NCBI GenBank assembly: GCA_021496505.1
Contig: CP053031.1
Span: 3,092,001-3,156,000, forward strand
DNA from: Thermoleophilia bacterium SCSIO 60948
GTDB taxonomy: Bacteria; Actinomycetota; Thermoleophilia; Solirubrobacterales; 70-9
Length of the DNA stretch: 64,000 bases
Direction: 5' to 3'
Below the pieces are notes generated by a model, which did not search any database, was not told the DNA's origin, and was given only the letters and a program-made list of their open reading frames with translations. This document shows, piece after piece, positions 17,542 to 26,193 of the stretch. A program made the translations under genes and the position numbers. Position 1 is the stretch's first letter, and each line of letters starts with the position of its first letter.

Positions 17542-20073
17542 CTACGGGAGACCGGTCTCGCCATCCCAGCCGTTCGAGAAGCACGGCTCGCCGCCGCAAC
17601 CGGAGAACTCGCCGTCGACCTGGAGGAAGTCCGACTTCTGGACCCGCGCGGCGACGTCGCGGCGCGGATAGGAGTGCGGGTCGTCTCCGAAGCCGTCGAT
17701 TTCACGCGGCGGCAGGTTGACGAGCGGCGCCGGGTCCGTCCCGAGCCCGATCGTGCCCTCGTACGCCTTCGGGCCGCCATCCCAGTAGACGAGCGCGGAC
17801 CCGGTCGAGCCCTCGGCGATCGGGTCGAGCCCGAACAGGTCCTCGTCGGCCCAGTGGCGGCCCGGCACGAGCGTCGGCGAGTAGTACTCGGCGCCGATCG
17901 TCCGCGCCTCGACCTCCGCGGTCAGGTTCGAGACCTGGTGGTCGCCGTAGGCGAGCTGCATCAGCACCTGGTGCTCCGGTGTGTTCGGGTACGGCTCGTC
18001 GGTCATGTGCTGCGCGAAGCCGTTCGAGTCCGCGCGGTCCCACATCATCTGGGTGACCGACAGGACGAGCGGCAGCTCGAGCTGGTCGTCGTAGTTGTCG
18101 TAGAGGCCGAAGTCGGTGTCGGTGCTGCCGTCGAACACACCCTCGGCGTACTCGTCGAAGTCGACGCTGCGCTGGATCAGCGTCGAGTAGTTCATCCCGG
18201 GCACGCCGAGCGACGCACGGGTGAAGTCCGGCGCGAGCGCGGTCAGCGCGCCGCCCAGGATCCCGCCCTGGCTGTTGCCGTCGTAGAACAGCTCGGTCGT
18301 GTCGAAGACGGATCCCGCCGATGTCGGCCCGCCGTCATCGGGGTCGACCTGGAAGGCCGGGTCCGACCCCAGCCCGTCGGGATGGATCATCGCCCGCCCG
18401 AGGTACATGAAGTTGACGTAGCCCTGCTGGACGCGGTCGGCGATCCGGGGGAAGTTCGACAGATCCGTCAGCGAGGCGACGACCGAACCCTGGTCGTCTG
18501 AGGAGAACCCGTCCCAGTTGACGGCGCAGAACGAGAAGTTGTGCTCGTTCGCCATCAGGCTGATGTTCTGACCGGTGCCGCCCCCGACCTCGTTCCGGCT
18601 GCCGAGCAGGCCATGGCCGTAGAGCGAAGGCCGCGCCGGATCGAGCGTCCCGTTGTCGACGACGCTGCGCGGGATCGTGCAGACGAAGGGCACCTGAACG
18701 CGGAAGGCGTCGTTGAACGTCGGCACGACCGCGTCGTCGCTCGCCCAATCGAAGGTCGCACCGGGCGGGCACCCGTCCACGTTGAGGTAGCAGGGCACGT
18801 CGATCGTCCCCTCGACCCTGCGCAGCAGATTGGCGTTGGCCTCCGGCGTGTAGTCGGTGACCGAGGTGACCTGGAAGTCCGGCGAGTCGCCCTGGACGAT
18901 GCCGTCGGCGAGGTTCGTGTCGCCGAGCTCGGCGAACGCGTCGTCGCGCATCTCGAGAACGCGGTTGCCGGCCAGGGACTCGCCGCTCGCGACGGTGAAG
19001 TCCCAGGCCAGGTAGAGGGTCTTCCGCTGGATCCCGGAGTCCTGGAGGGTCGCGATGATGTCGTCCATCGCCGGGCGACGATCCTCGATCGCCTCCTGGG
19101 TGGTGATGAGACGATCCCGCAGCACCTTGAAGGCCGGCGAGGGCTCGATCACGTCGCCGTCCGCGTCGCGCAGGTCGCGCAGGGCGACGATGTAGCGGTG
19201 GCCCTCGAGAAAGTTGGTCGCCGGGCGGATCCACAGGACCCGGTCCGCGTCGTCCTCGGCGACGGCGTCCATCTCGGTGAAGATCGGATGGCGCTCACCG
19301 GTATCGGCGTCGATCACGACGATGCGCTGAGCGGCCTCGCGATAGGCGCCCAGGTCGGTGATGTCGACGGTGCCGTTCGCGTCGAGCGTGGCCTGGTCAT
19401 CGAGTCCGGGGACCTTGAGGACGATCGGCTGGCCCGGCGAGAAGCCGTCGGCGCGGTTGATGTCGGTCGGATCGATCTCGTTCCCGCGGACGTTGTCGGG
19501 CATCGACCGCTCGTCGATCGCGACGCGTCGACCGGTCTCGGTGTCGGGATCCTCGACGGTGTAGAAGTCGTTCGGGAACGGCTGCAGGCAGAAGCGCGTC
19601 TCGATCACGTCGCAACGGCTCGAGTTCGGCGTATCGATCTCCGGCCCCGTGTAGGGCTTCGGCTTCGGGCACTCCTTCGGGTCGTTGACGAGCGTCCCGG
19701 ACCCGCGGTAGGTCTTCTTACCGACCTTCGCCCCGAGTGCGATGGTGTGCTTGGAGCAGCCCGAGATGGCCTGGGCCCCGCTCTTCGTGAGCGTGAGCGA
19801 GACCGTCTTCGGCCGCTTCCCGATCCTGCCCTTCGCCGGACGGGCGATCGCCTTGCCGCCCTTCTTGGCGGTGACCGCGTACCTGCCCGGACCGATCTTC
19901 CCGAGCTTCACCTTGAGCTTGTTCGTCTCGAGCGCCTTGGCCTGGCTCTTGTCGGCGAGGCTGACCTTCGGCGCGGCCGCGGCCTGCGACGGAACGACGA
20001 GGCAAGCTAGGACGGGGAGCAGTGCGGCGGCGATCGCGAACGGCGCGAACGGCCTCGAACGGACGGCAGACAT
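17542..20073 (-). CDS. Large secreted protein with lipase/peptidase-like alpha/beta-hydrolase region
   Basis: 843 aa. Signal peptide at residues 1-34 (ending AAAA), a Lys-rich beta region (35-130) like other secreted actinobacterial repeat domains, then a long domain with paired cysteines. PFNDFY-like FPNDFYTVEDPDT opens the conserved part. TELFYDGNSQGGILGGALT holds a G-N-S-Q-G-G nucleophile elbow of an alpha/beta hydrolase, and LMQLAYGDHQVSNLTAEV a likely acidic/His part of the triad. It is probably exported and acts outside the cell; the substrate is unknown. Long for a hydrolase, with disulfide-ready C-terminal CGGEPCF. Confidence 0.6.
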   Translation of the reverse strand: MSAVRSRPFAPFAIAAALLPVLACLVVPSQAAAAPKVSLADKSQAKALETNKLKVKLGKIGPGRYAVTAKKGGKAIARPAKGRIGKRPKTVSLTLTKSGAQAISGCSKHTIALGAKVGKKTYRGSGTLVNDPKECPKPKPYTGPEIDTPNSSRCDVIETRFCLQPFPNDFYTVEDPDTETGRRVAIDERSMPDNVRGNEIDPTDINRADGFSPGQPIVLKVPGLDDQATLDANGTVDITDLGAYREAAQRIVVIDADTGERHPIFTEMDAVAEDDADRVLWIRPATNFLEGHRYIVALRDLRDADGDVIEPSPAFKVLRDRLITTQEAIEDRRPAMDDIIATLQDSGIQRKTLYLAWDFTVASGESLAGNRVLEMRDDAFAELGDTNLADGIVQGDSPDFQVTSVTDYTPEANANLLRRVEGTIDVPCYLNVDGCPPGATFDWASDDAVVPTFNDAFRVQVPFVCTIPRSVVDNGTLDPARPSLYGHGLLGSRNEVGGGTGQNISLMANEHNFSFCAVNWDGFSSDDQGSVVASLTDLSNFPRIADRVQQGYVNFMYLGRAMIHPDGLGSDPAFQVDPDDGGPTSAGSVFDTTELFYDGNSQGGILGGALTALAPDFTRASLGVPGMNYSTLIQRSVDFDEYAEGVFDGSTDTDFGLYDNYDDQLELPLVLSVTQMMWDRADSNGFAQHMTDEPYPNTPEHQVLMQLAYGDHQVSNLTAEVEARTIGAEYYSPTLVPGRHWADEDLFGLDPIAEGSTGSALVYWDGGPKAYEGTIGLGTDPAPLVNLPPREIDGFGDDPHSYPRRDVAARVQKSDFLQVDGEFSGCGGEPCFSNGWDGETGLP

Positions 20074-20256
20074 GCGGATGACGATCTCCTTCGGCCGCCG
20101 CGGCGGCCTTTCCTCGCGACATGCGTCGCAACAGGCCTCGGGCCCTCACCCTCGGCACCTCTCCCGCCGCAACGGCGCGGCGCGGCCAATGTAGCGGGCG
20201 GGTCAAACGGTCCTTCGCTGATCCGAGACCTGCCGGCGCGGGTAGAAGGGTTGTCC

Positions 20257-20646
20257 ATGACCGAAGCGAAGCCCGAATCGAAGGCCGCCGGCAAGCTCGC
20301 GCAGCTCCAGGAGTTCGTCGAGCGCGAGCGCGAGCGCTACGAGGAGCGCGGCCTGGCGTTCCGGGTCGCATGGATCACCGCCGCGGTGATCGTGCTGTTG
20401 GCGGGCATCGCGATGATGGTCTTCCCCGGCCCGGCCTTCATCGTCATTCCGGTCGGCCTGGCGATGCTGTCGCTGCAGTTCGCGTGGGCCGGCTGGGTGC
20501 TCGACACGGGGCTCGAGAAGGGCCAGATCGCCGTCGACAGGGTCGCCAACGCGAGCCTGCGCGTGAAGATCCTGATCGGTGCTGCGGTCGTGACGGGGGC
20601 GGTCTGCGTCGGTCTGCTCGCCTATCAGGTTGTCCTGGTCAAGTAG
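20257..20646 (+). CDS. PGPGW/TIGR02611-like small transmembrane protein
   Basis: 129 aa. A charged coiled N-terminus is followed by two or three membrane helices around VFPGPAFIVIPVGLAMLS, the hallmark Pro-Gly-Pro segment of the putative transmembrane PGPGW family, then ASLRVKILIGAAVV. ATG 20257 follows GAAGGG by six bases and is preferred over TTG 20251. Function unknown. Confidence 0.7.
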   Translation: MTEAKPESKAAGKLAQLQEFVERERERYEERGLAFRVAWITAAVIVLLAGIAMMVFPGPAFIVIPVGLAMLSLQFAWAGWVLDTGLEKGQIAVDRVANASLRVKILIGAAVVTGAVCVGLLAYQVVLVK

Positions 20647-20655
20647 GGCGCGCGG

Positions 20656-21237
20656 TCAGCCCCCGGCGCTCCGGACGCGTCGTCTCATCGTCACGAGCAT
20701 CCCGGCCGCCGAGGCGACTCCCGCAGCCGCGCCGGCGATCGCCTCGGCCCGACGCTCGCCGCCGGCCAGCAGGCGCCTCATGCCGACGATCCCCAGCGGC
20801 GCAAAGAGCAGCGCACTCGTAGCCGAACCGGGGTTGTAGCGGCGGCGGCGGGCGACCTGGCTGAGGTGAAGGCCGGCGTTGCCGAGGTGCATCGCAAGTT
20901 GAGCGGCGGCGGGGCCGGGGCGATCCGGCCCCGCCAGGACGGCCGCCGCCGCGGTACCCCAGCCGAGGCCGGCGTTGATGGCCAGCCCGTCGCGACGCGT
21001 GATCGGGAACTCGTCAGCGCCCGACTCCATGACCTCGCGGTTGAACCATGGGAGGAAGCCGCCGGGCTTCACCCACTCCTCGGTCTGGTGTGCGAGCAGC
21101 GCCACGGCCGGCAGCAGGCCGGTCAGCTCGGCGTCCGAGGTCAGGCTCTCGCGCCGGCTCCAGAGGATCGGCAGGCTCGCAAGCAGTCCCGCCGCCGAGG
21201 CCAGCGGCCAGCGTCCATGTCGGTCCGGCCACCGCAT
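20656..21237 (-). CDS. HXXEE domain membrane protein
   Basis: About 193 aa, five to six hydrophobic segments. VALLAHQTEEWVKPGGFLPW carries the H-x2-E-E motif, and MHLGNAGLHLSQV a second conserved His cluster in a helix. Both are features of the HXXEE family, which is thought to be membrane-embedded and possibly metal-binding. The start is uncertain: ATG 21237 or GTG 21258. It is convergent with the PGPGW gene. Confidence 0.7.
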   Translation of the reverse strand: MRWPDRHGRWPLASAAGLLASLPILWSRRESLTSDAELTGLLPAVALLAHQTEEWVKPGGFLPWFNREVMESGADEFPITRRDGLAINAGLGWGTAAAAVLAGPDRPGPAAAQLAMHLGNAGLHLSQVARRRRYNPGSATSALLFAPLGIVGMRRLLAGGERRAEAIAGAAAGVASAAGMLVTMRRRVRSAGG

Positions 21238-21467
21238 CGGCTCATCGTGACACGGCACCGACAGTGGTTCCGAGAAGCGGCCGATCGCACAGACGCGAAT
21301 GACGAGGGCGGCGCCGGGAAGGCCGGACCCTCACGGGCGGCAAGTCATGCCTGTCCGGCGGGCGCGCGTCGCAACTCGGACTTGCGAGGGGCGGCGCGTG
21401 AACGTCGGCCTTTCGCTCTATGGCCTCAGTCGAGCTGCCCGGAGCCGGTCTGTAGCCTTGTGCTGCC

Positions 21468-21833
21468 TTGACCGACCTCCGAGAGCCACCCGTCAACGGT
21501 GACGTCCTGTCCCGGATCTCGGACGAGATGGTCGGCCTGCACAAAGAGTTCCACGGTGTCGGACCGAGCGAAGCGCGAACCGTCTGGCAGGGTGACGTCC
21601 TCGTCTGCGTTCTCCAGGGCGGCGACACCCGCGCCGAGCGCACGCTCCGCGACGCCGGTCGCTCCGACGCCGTGATCGAGCAGCGGTCCCAGTGGCAGGA
21701 GGCGATGCGCTCGCGGTTCATCGACTGCGTCGAGTCGATCACCGGCCGCCGGGTCCGCGCCTTCATGAGCGGCAACCAGGTCGACCCGCCGCACATGATC
21801 TCCGAGGTCTTCGTCCTCGAGCCCGAGGACTGA
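21468..21833 (+). CDS. MpsC-like (DUF2294) protein
   Basis: 121 aa from a TTG start. DEMVGLHKEFHGVGPSEART, VLVCVLQGG-TRAERTLRDAG, MRSRFIDCVESITGRRVRAFMSG and the last EVFVLEPED match the Na-Trans/MpsC-like DUF2294 domain over its full length. The family name comes from a staphylococcal membrane-potential system, but stand-alone actinobacterial copies like this one have no proven role. It is the last chromosomal gene before the tRNA fragment and island. Confidence 0.75.
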   Translation: MTDLREPPVNGDVLSRISDEMVGLHKEFHGVGPSEARTVWQGDVLVCVLQGGDTRAERTLRDAGRSDAVIEQRSQWQEAMRSRFIDCVESITGRRVRAFMSGNQVDPPHMISEVFVLEPED

Positions 21834-21862
21834 TCCGCCGACGAGCTCGCGCCCGTCAGCAG

Positions 21863-21910
21863 TGCGCGGTACCGGGCTCGAACCAGTGACCCCCTGCTTG
21901 TAAGGCAGGT
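21863..21910 (-). tRNA. 3' half of a tRNA-Val(TAC) gene (attachment-site remnant)
   Basis: Reading minus strand: anticodon arm CCTGC-CTTACAA-GCAGG (anticodon TAC), variable loop, T-arm ACTGG-TTCGAGC-CCGGT and acceptor ACCGCGC with discriminator A are all intact. The 5' acceptor, D-arm and position-26 region are absent: upstream sequence (21911 onward) does not pair with the acceptor. A clean break within or just before the anticodon arm is what an integrase using a tRNA gene leaves behind. It is not expected to give a functional tRNA. Confidence 0.75.
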
Positions 21911-22027
21911 CTTTTCAACGTCGCTATACGGACGAACTTGGCTTGGATAAGCGACGCCTGTTCGTCGTGCGCGCAGAGAGAAATAGGGTGGGATTAGGCC
22001 CATTTATCGCACTTCCCCACGGATTAA

Positions 22028-22050
22028 GGCACCGAGCGTATGTCGGTGCC
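22028..22050 (-). terminator. Hairpin after the ABC-3C operon
   Basis: GGCACCGA (22028-22035) and TCGGTGCC (22043-22050) form a perfect 8-bp stem with a 7-nt loop, about 60 bp beyond the stop of the leftward-reading ATPase gene. Its position fits a terminator for that operon. Confidence 0.6.
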
Positions 22051-22111
22051 CGATCGCTAAGGTAGGCCCACGATCGCCGGTGACGGGATCACGTTACTAG
22101 GGGTCCGCGGT

Positions 22112-24042
22112 CTACTTCTCCCGCCAGCCTGGCGGAACCAGTTTGGTGCCGGAGTGCCAGTCTTCGACGAGTGCTTCGTCGAACCACGGCTCGCCGGCGA
22201 AAGTGGCATGGTCCGTGATGAGCACCTGGAGCGAGCCGCCCAAATCTTTGACGACCCGGTCGGCGAGCTGCATCATTGCTCGGACCGCCTCCCAATCCAC
22301 GTCCTTCATCGCCGCGTCGCGGTCGACGTTCTGCGGAAAGAACGGCAGGCTCGGCTGATCGAATACCACGAAGCGAGGAACGGGCCGCGCTTCCTGCACG
22401 AAGTGCCGATGCAAGGCCAAATGGGACACGAGGTGATAGCCGACGTGGTTAGCCCCCGAACCCATCCGAGCGAGGCCTATCCGTCCTCGTCCCGTGCCGA
22501 TCGCAACGTTGAGCGTTCGGCGGTCGATGTAGACGCTGCCTTCATTGGCGACTTCGAGCTCCAGCTGGCGAGCCCAGGCCGTCATGTCAACAGACATCGC
22601 CCCCAAACGCGCCTCTAGTTCGTCGTCGATTGTGTTGATCTCGCCGGTTGATTCGATCGCGGCGAGCTCCTCCGACACAGTCCGTACTCGGTCGGCTAGC
22701 TCCACGCGCGTTGCGGCACCTTCTGAACCCACCGTCCGCAGATACTCCTCGATTACTCCTAAGAGCCGCGCCCGGATCTGCCCGTCCTCCACCAGTCGCC
22801 TGGCGGCCGAGTCAGCAGCAAGAACGGCCTCCAACCGCTGGCGAGTGCGGTCGTAGTGGGCATCCGCAGCGACGATAGCTGCGTCGAGCTCGCGCTCGGC
22901 TGGTCCGATGTCACGCTTCGCCGAACTCATCGCCTGTAGCTGTGAGTCGAGTTGATTGACGTCTCGCGCCAGATCGGCGAGCGGACTATCGCGGTCCTCG
23001 AGTTGAGCACCGCACGCGGGACATGACGCCCAATCCCCACCGGCGTCGTCAAGATGATCGATCATGCCCAGACGTCCCAGCTGAGTACTGACGGCCGCCG
23101 CGTGTTCGCCGCGATCTCGATCGAGCTGGTCGAGCGCGGCTCGACGCTCCCTGAGCTCACGCGTCACGGCTCGCGCTCGCCGAGCTCTGAGCGGGCTTCG
23201 GCTAGTGGCGTCTCAACCTGATCGGTCTCGGACTCGCCGAGCGCGTCTGGAAGAGACTTCAGAAGGTCGGCCAGCACGACTCTCGGCTCTCCATCAGCAT
23301 CACTCGCCGGGATCAAGCCGCGTTCAACAGCCTCGCTGACCAACACGCTGTCCCGCGCTTGATCCCTCTCAAGGCGAGCATCCAACCGATCGAGCCGCCG
23401 CTTCGCGTCCGCAAGCCTTCTGCGAAGCCGTGCCGCTTCGCGTCGGGTCGCCACCATTCGCTCGTCGACCGCGCCGAGGAAGTAGGGAAACAGCTCTGCG
23501 AAATCGTCTGCGACAACATCTTCATCGCCGCGGTGAAACAGATGCTGAGGCGAGATCAGCTCCGTCTGAAACTGAAGGCAGAACTGGATCGCGTGGCTCA
23601 CCGACGCCCTGAGACGTTCGCGAGAGCCCCCGTTCTCTTCGACGTCGTAGCGGCCCAGGCCCAGCAGGTCGTCGAGAGCACCGCGGACAGTCCCCGCGGT
23701 GGCGTTGATCTCGATCGACGAGCTGTCCGGAGGCAAGTCGACCCCGCGGCCGTACGCGACCATCGCCGTCGATACGGAGGATCCTTGGGGCTGCGGGCGG
23801 ACTGCGAGAACTCGACGCCCATCCGCCGTTTGGAAGAGCGCGGCGAAGAACGCCACTTTGTTGGTAATCGGCCCGGGCGCCAGATTTGGGGTCTTTCGTC
23901 CGGCGCAGAAATCGATGATCTTGAGGAGTTCAGACTTGCCCGTCCGTGACAAGCCCGAGATGACATTCAGCGATCCCGCGCGAAAACGCAGCGAACGTAG
24001 CTCTCCGTCGTGGCTGTAGAGACCGATTGCTAGAAGCTGCAT
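22112..24042 (-). pseudogene. ABC-3C ATPase (DUF3732, SMC-like), broken by a -1 frame shift
   Basis: The N-terminal part (24042 to 23164) begins MQLLAIGLYSHDGELRSLRF and carries Walker A in ISGLSRTGKSELLKIIDFCAG. The C-terminal part (23167 to 22112) has coiled coil, a zinc-hook-like SCPACGAQL and a late GSGANHVGYHLVSHLALHR / FVVFDQPSLPFFPQNVD, the signature/Walker B region of SMC-like ATPases. Joined, they give about 643 aa, the size expected for DUF3732 ATPases of ABC-three-component systems. The first frame stops at TGA 23166-23164, and the second can begin at GTG 23167, overlapping it (GTGA). Either a lesion, a programmed -1 shift, or a split two-subunit ATPase. Confidence 0.8.
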
Positions 24043-24047
24043 TCTGC

Positions 24048-24554
24048 TTAGGGCCGCATCCCAAGAAGGGCCAAGACCGTTGCGGGCGGCCCCGACCGAG
24101 GCAACCAACGGCCAAGCCGTTCTGCCTTTGTCCAGCAGTCCCTCGCGTCGGCGCTTTTCGGCACGGGCGCTCGCGCCAGCGCTGGACCTTCTTCTATTCC
24201 AGCCGAAAGTAGCTCGATGAGCTGACAACGAATCCCGAATCTGAGGGCGCGACGGGTCACCGAGGCCAGGTGCGGAGCGCGCCAGCGCAGTTCAGCCCGC
24301 AACAACTGGTGATCATCCGCCCACTTAGCAAGGCGAGCGTTGACCCGAGGGAGCTCATCGCGTGTCGCTCCGTGCAAGACCATTGGCGCAACTAGATACG
24401 CCAAAGCGAGGGGGAGAGCCGCACCCTTCTCGTTCTAATGTCCCACGGCCGCTCGGCCGACGAGTGCGGCGACGAAGGCCGGGTTGAAGAGAGCACGCGC
24501 GTCCAACCCAAAGCGTGTGTGTGGGACCTCCATGAGCTCCGAGTCTGAGTTCAC
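24048..24554 (-). pseudogene. ABC-3C middle component with an in-frame amber codon
   Basis: Translation from GTG 24554 gives RALFNPAFVAALVGRAAVGH, then TAG (24437-24435), then NEKGAALPLALAYLVAPMVL through to LGRWLPRSGPPATVLALLGM and a normal stop at 24048. Both sides match the ABC-3C middle-component family (N-PAF/L at the start, L-P-LVLH, R-E-ALRFG, A--LGRW, P-T--ALLG-RP at the end), and the total of 168 codons is the family length. The GTG overlaps the effector stop (GTGA), and the end abuts the ATPase start. One base change would restore it, so it is a recent null allele, a sequencing error, or suppressed. Confidence 0.8.
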
Positions 24555-25591
24555 GACATCCCTCTTGCTCGGCGAAACATCTGGTCAGTGCTAGCGCCCG
24601 AGACCACTTTTTCTACCACGCGCTGCATGCGAGCTCGAAAGTCCGGGTGCCACCCTATGCGGCAGACATCGGCCATGCCGTTGAGCGTCCCAACGTGCAG
24701 AAACCGGTCTCTCCCATCCCGTAGCGGATTCAGAGAAGAAGCTTCCATCTCCCCGTAGAGCCGTTTGCCAGCTTCCGAGTGAGCCGGCTCCTCGATCGGA
24801 TCCTGCAGTTCGTCGAGCATCCGCAGCCACGCGTGATTCCATTCATCAAAGAGTCGGGCCTCCCATTCGGCGAGTTCCTCTGGCAGCAAGACTCCCTGCT
24901 CGAGCCACTGGGACCGCTGCGCATACGCGCGGTGGTAGTCACTCACGGCCAGCTGGACCCGTTCATCGTGCATCGCGATGAGCTCGAGTTGCCGTACGAA
25001 CGGGGCGTCGGCGTAGGCTCTGAGCAGAGTCTCGCTCAGCTCCTCGGCCAGCGCAGGGTCGGCCGCCGGCAAACGGCCGGTCCCGTACTCATCTCGAAGC
25101 CGAACCACTTCCTCGATTACCTCTGCCCTGGTCACTGCCCGACGCCGTCGCAACAGAAGGTCGACCGCCCGCCGCTCCCACCAGCCGACGAGCTTGTCCA
25201 AGCACTCTTCCGTGCCGACCGAAGGCAAAGCAAACGGACCAAGCGCTCGACGCAGTTCCGGGCGAAAGTTCCCTACACCGCTGGTCGAGTCCCGGACGTC
25301 GATCTTGGCTAGAAGAAGCTTCCGGTCTTTCGGGTCGGCCTCACGAAACCGCTCCCGAGACTCCGCGGTGCTCTTGGGTCCCGGATCCTCGGTCGCAACG
25401 TCAAGGAGTAGCCGCTCGGCGCTTTCGACATCGCGATCATCGCCGGCCCGGAGGAGCGCACTCGCAGTGCCCTCCGGAGCGATGTCGGTGGTCACCAGAA
25501 TCAGTTTGTTGATGTCGGGAAGGGTCCCGTCATCGATCCGATCCATCCAAACGTCGAGCGCAGACCACAATGGTCTGGCTCGGTCTGTCAG
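24551..25591 (-). pseudogene. ABC-3C effector C-terminal domain, N-terminus missing
   Basis: An open frame runs from just after TAG 25594-25592 (LTDRARPLWSALDVWMDRID) to 24551; the first usable start is TTG 25570. Recognisable ABC-3C CTD stretches are LILVTTDIAPEGTASALL, LVGWWERRAVDLLLRR, FVRQLELIAMHDERVQLAV, DYHRAYAQRSQWLEQG and the final CRIGWHPDFRARM. In intact relatives, an N-terminal effector (usually nuclease-like) precedes the L-TD---LW-TL-VW segment. Here a stop sits right before it, and no nuclease-like sequence was found in any frame upstream. First gene of the three-gene operon. Confidence 0.7.
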
Positions 25592-25906
25592 CTACCGCCG
25601 CCGGATCCTTGGCGCTGTATTGGCCCGGCACTGCCCTCCGAGCGATGCTTCGGGTCGAAGTCGAGTCGAGCGATCAGCGCTCAGACCGACGGGCGCTTTG
25701 TGGACGCCGGCCGCCTGGCCCGTTCTTTTGCCTGGCCGGCAGCACCGGCCAGGACCCACGACGGCGTAGGTATTCAGCCGAGTCCATCGGGCGCTCCGGG
25801 ATCCAGTCGACCATCGGCACCTTGCGCTGAACGCCGTCCGAACGATCTGCATCCGATCTGCTCACGGGACCAGCCTACGCGAGCCCGGGCACACCGGCCC
25901 ACTCGA
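25592..25906. other. Gap upstream of the ABC-3C effector remnant
   Basis: 315 bp with no recognisable gene. A minus-strand 63-codon frame (25865-25674, MSRSDADRSDGVQ, then MVDWIPERPMDSAEYL) begins 40 bp after the XRE gene and has protein-like sequence at first, then turns Arg/Pro-rich. It may be the start of a truncated gene. This is where the lost effector N-terminus would have been. Confidence 0.4.
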
Positions 25907-26119
25907 CTACCGGATTCCGTCAAATAACCGACTTGGCGAGACCTCAAGCGCTCGCGCGAGTCGCAGCACCGTGTCGAACCTTGGCTGCCGCCGGCCAGCC
26001 TCCACGCCCGAGACGTTGGTCGGATGAAGGTCCGCGCGATGTCCGAGCTCCTCCTGGGACCAACCGCGACGCTCCCGCTCGCGCCGGACGTTGTGCCCGA
26101 ACACGGCAGCAGGTTCCAC
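25907..26119 (-). CDS. XRE-family HTH regulator
   Basis: 70 aa from GTG 26119: VFGHNVRRERERRGWSQEEL, then HRADLHPTNVSGVEAGRRQP and FDTVLRLARALEVSPSRLF form the five-helix Cro/C1-type DNA-binding domain (Pfam HTH_3). There is no other domain. It is encoded upstream of, and in the same direction as, the ABC-3C remnants, and divergent from the S26-like gene with about 75 bp between starts. It probably regulates itself and the island cargo. Confidence 0.8.
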   Translation of the reverse strand: MEPAAVFGHNVRRERERRGWSQEELGHRADLHPTNVSGVEAGRRQPRFDTVLRLARALEVSPSRLFDGIR

Positions 26120-26193
26120 GCGTCGGATCGTCTTCGAGCAGCACCGCAGTTGGCCATAGCGTTTCTGACAAGTCCTGGCTAGTCTGCGCCGCC

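Noticed and set aside
24043-24228. 62-residue N-terminal extension of the ABC-3C ATPase
   Set aside because: It overlaps the conserved end of the middle component and is Arg-rich. The family begins at MQLLAIGLYSHDG (ATG 24042).
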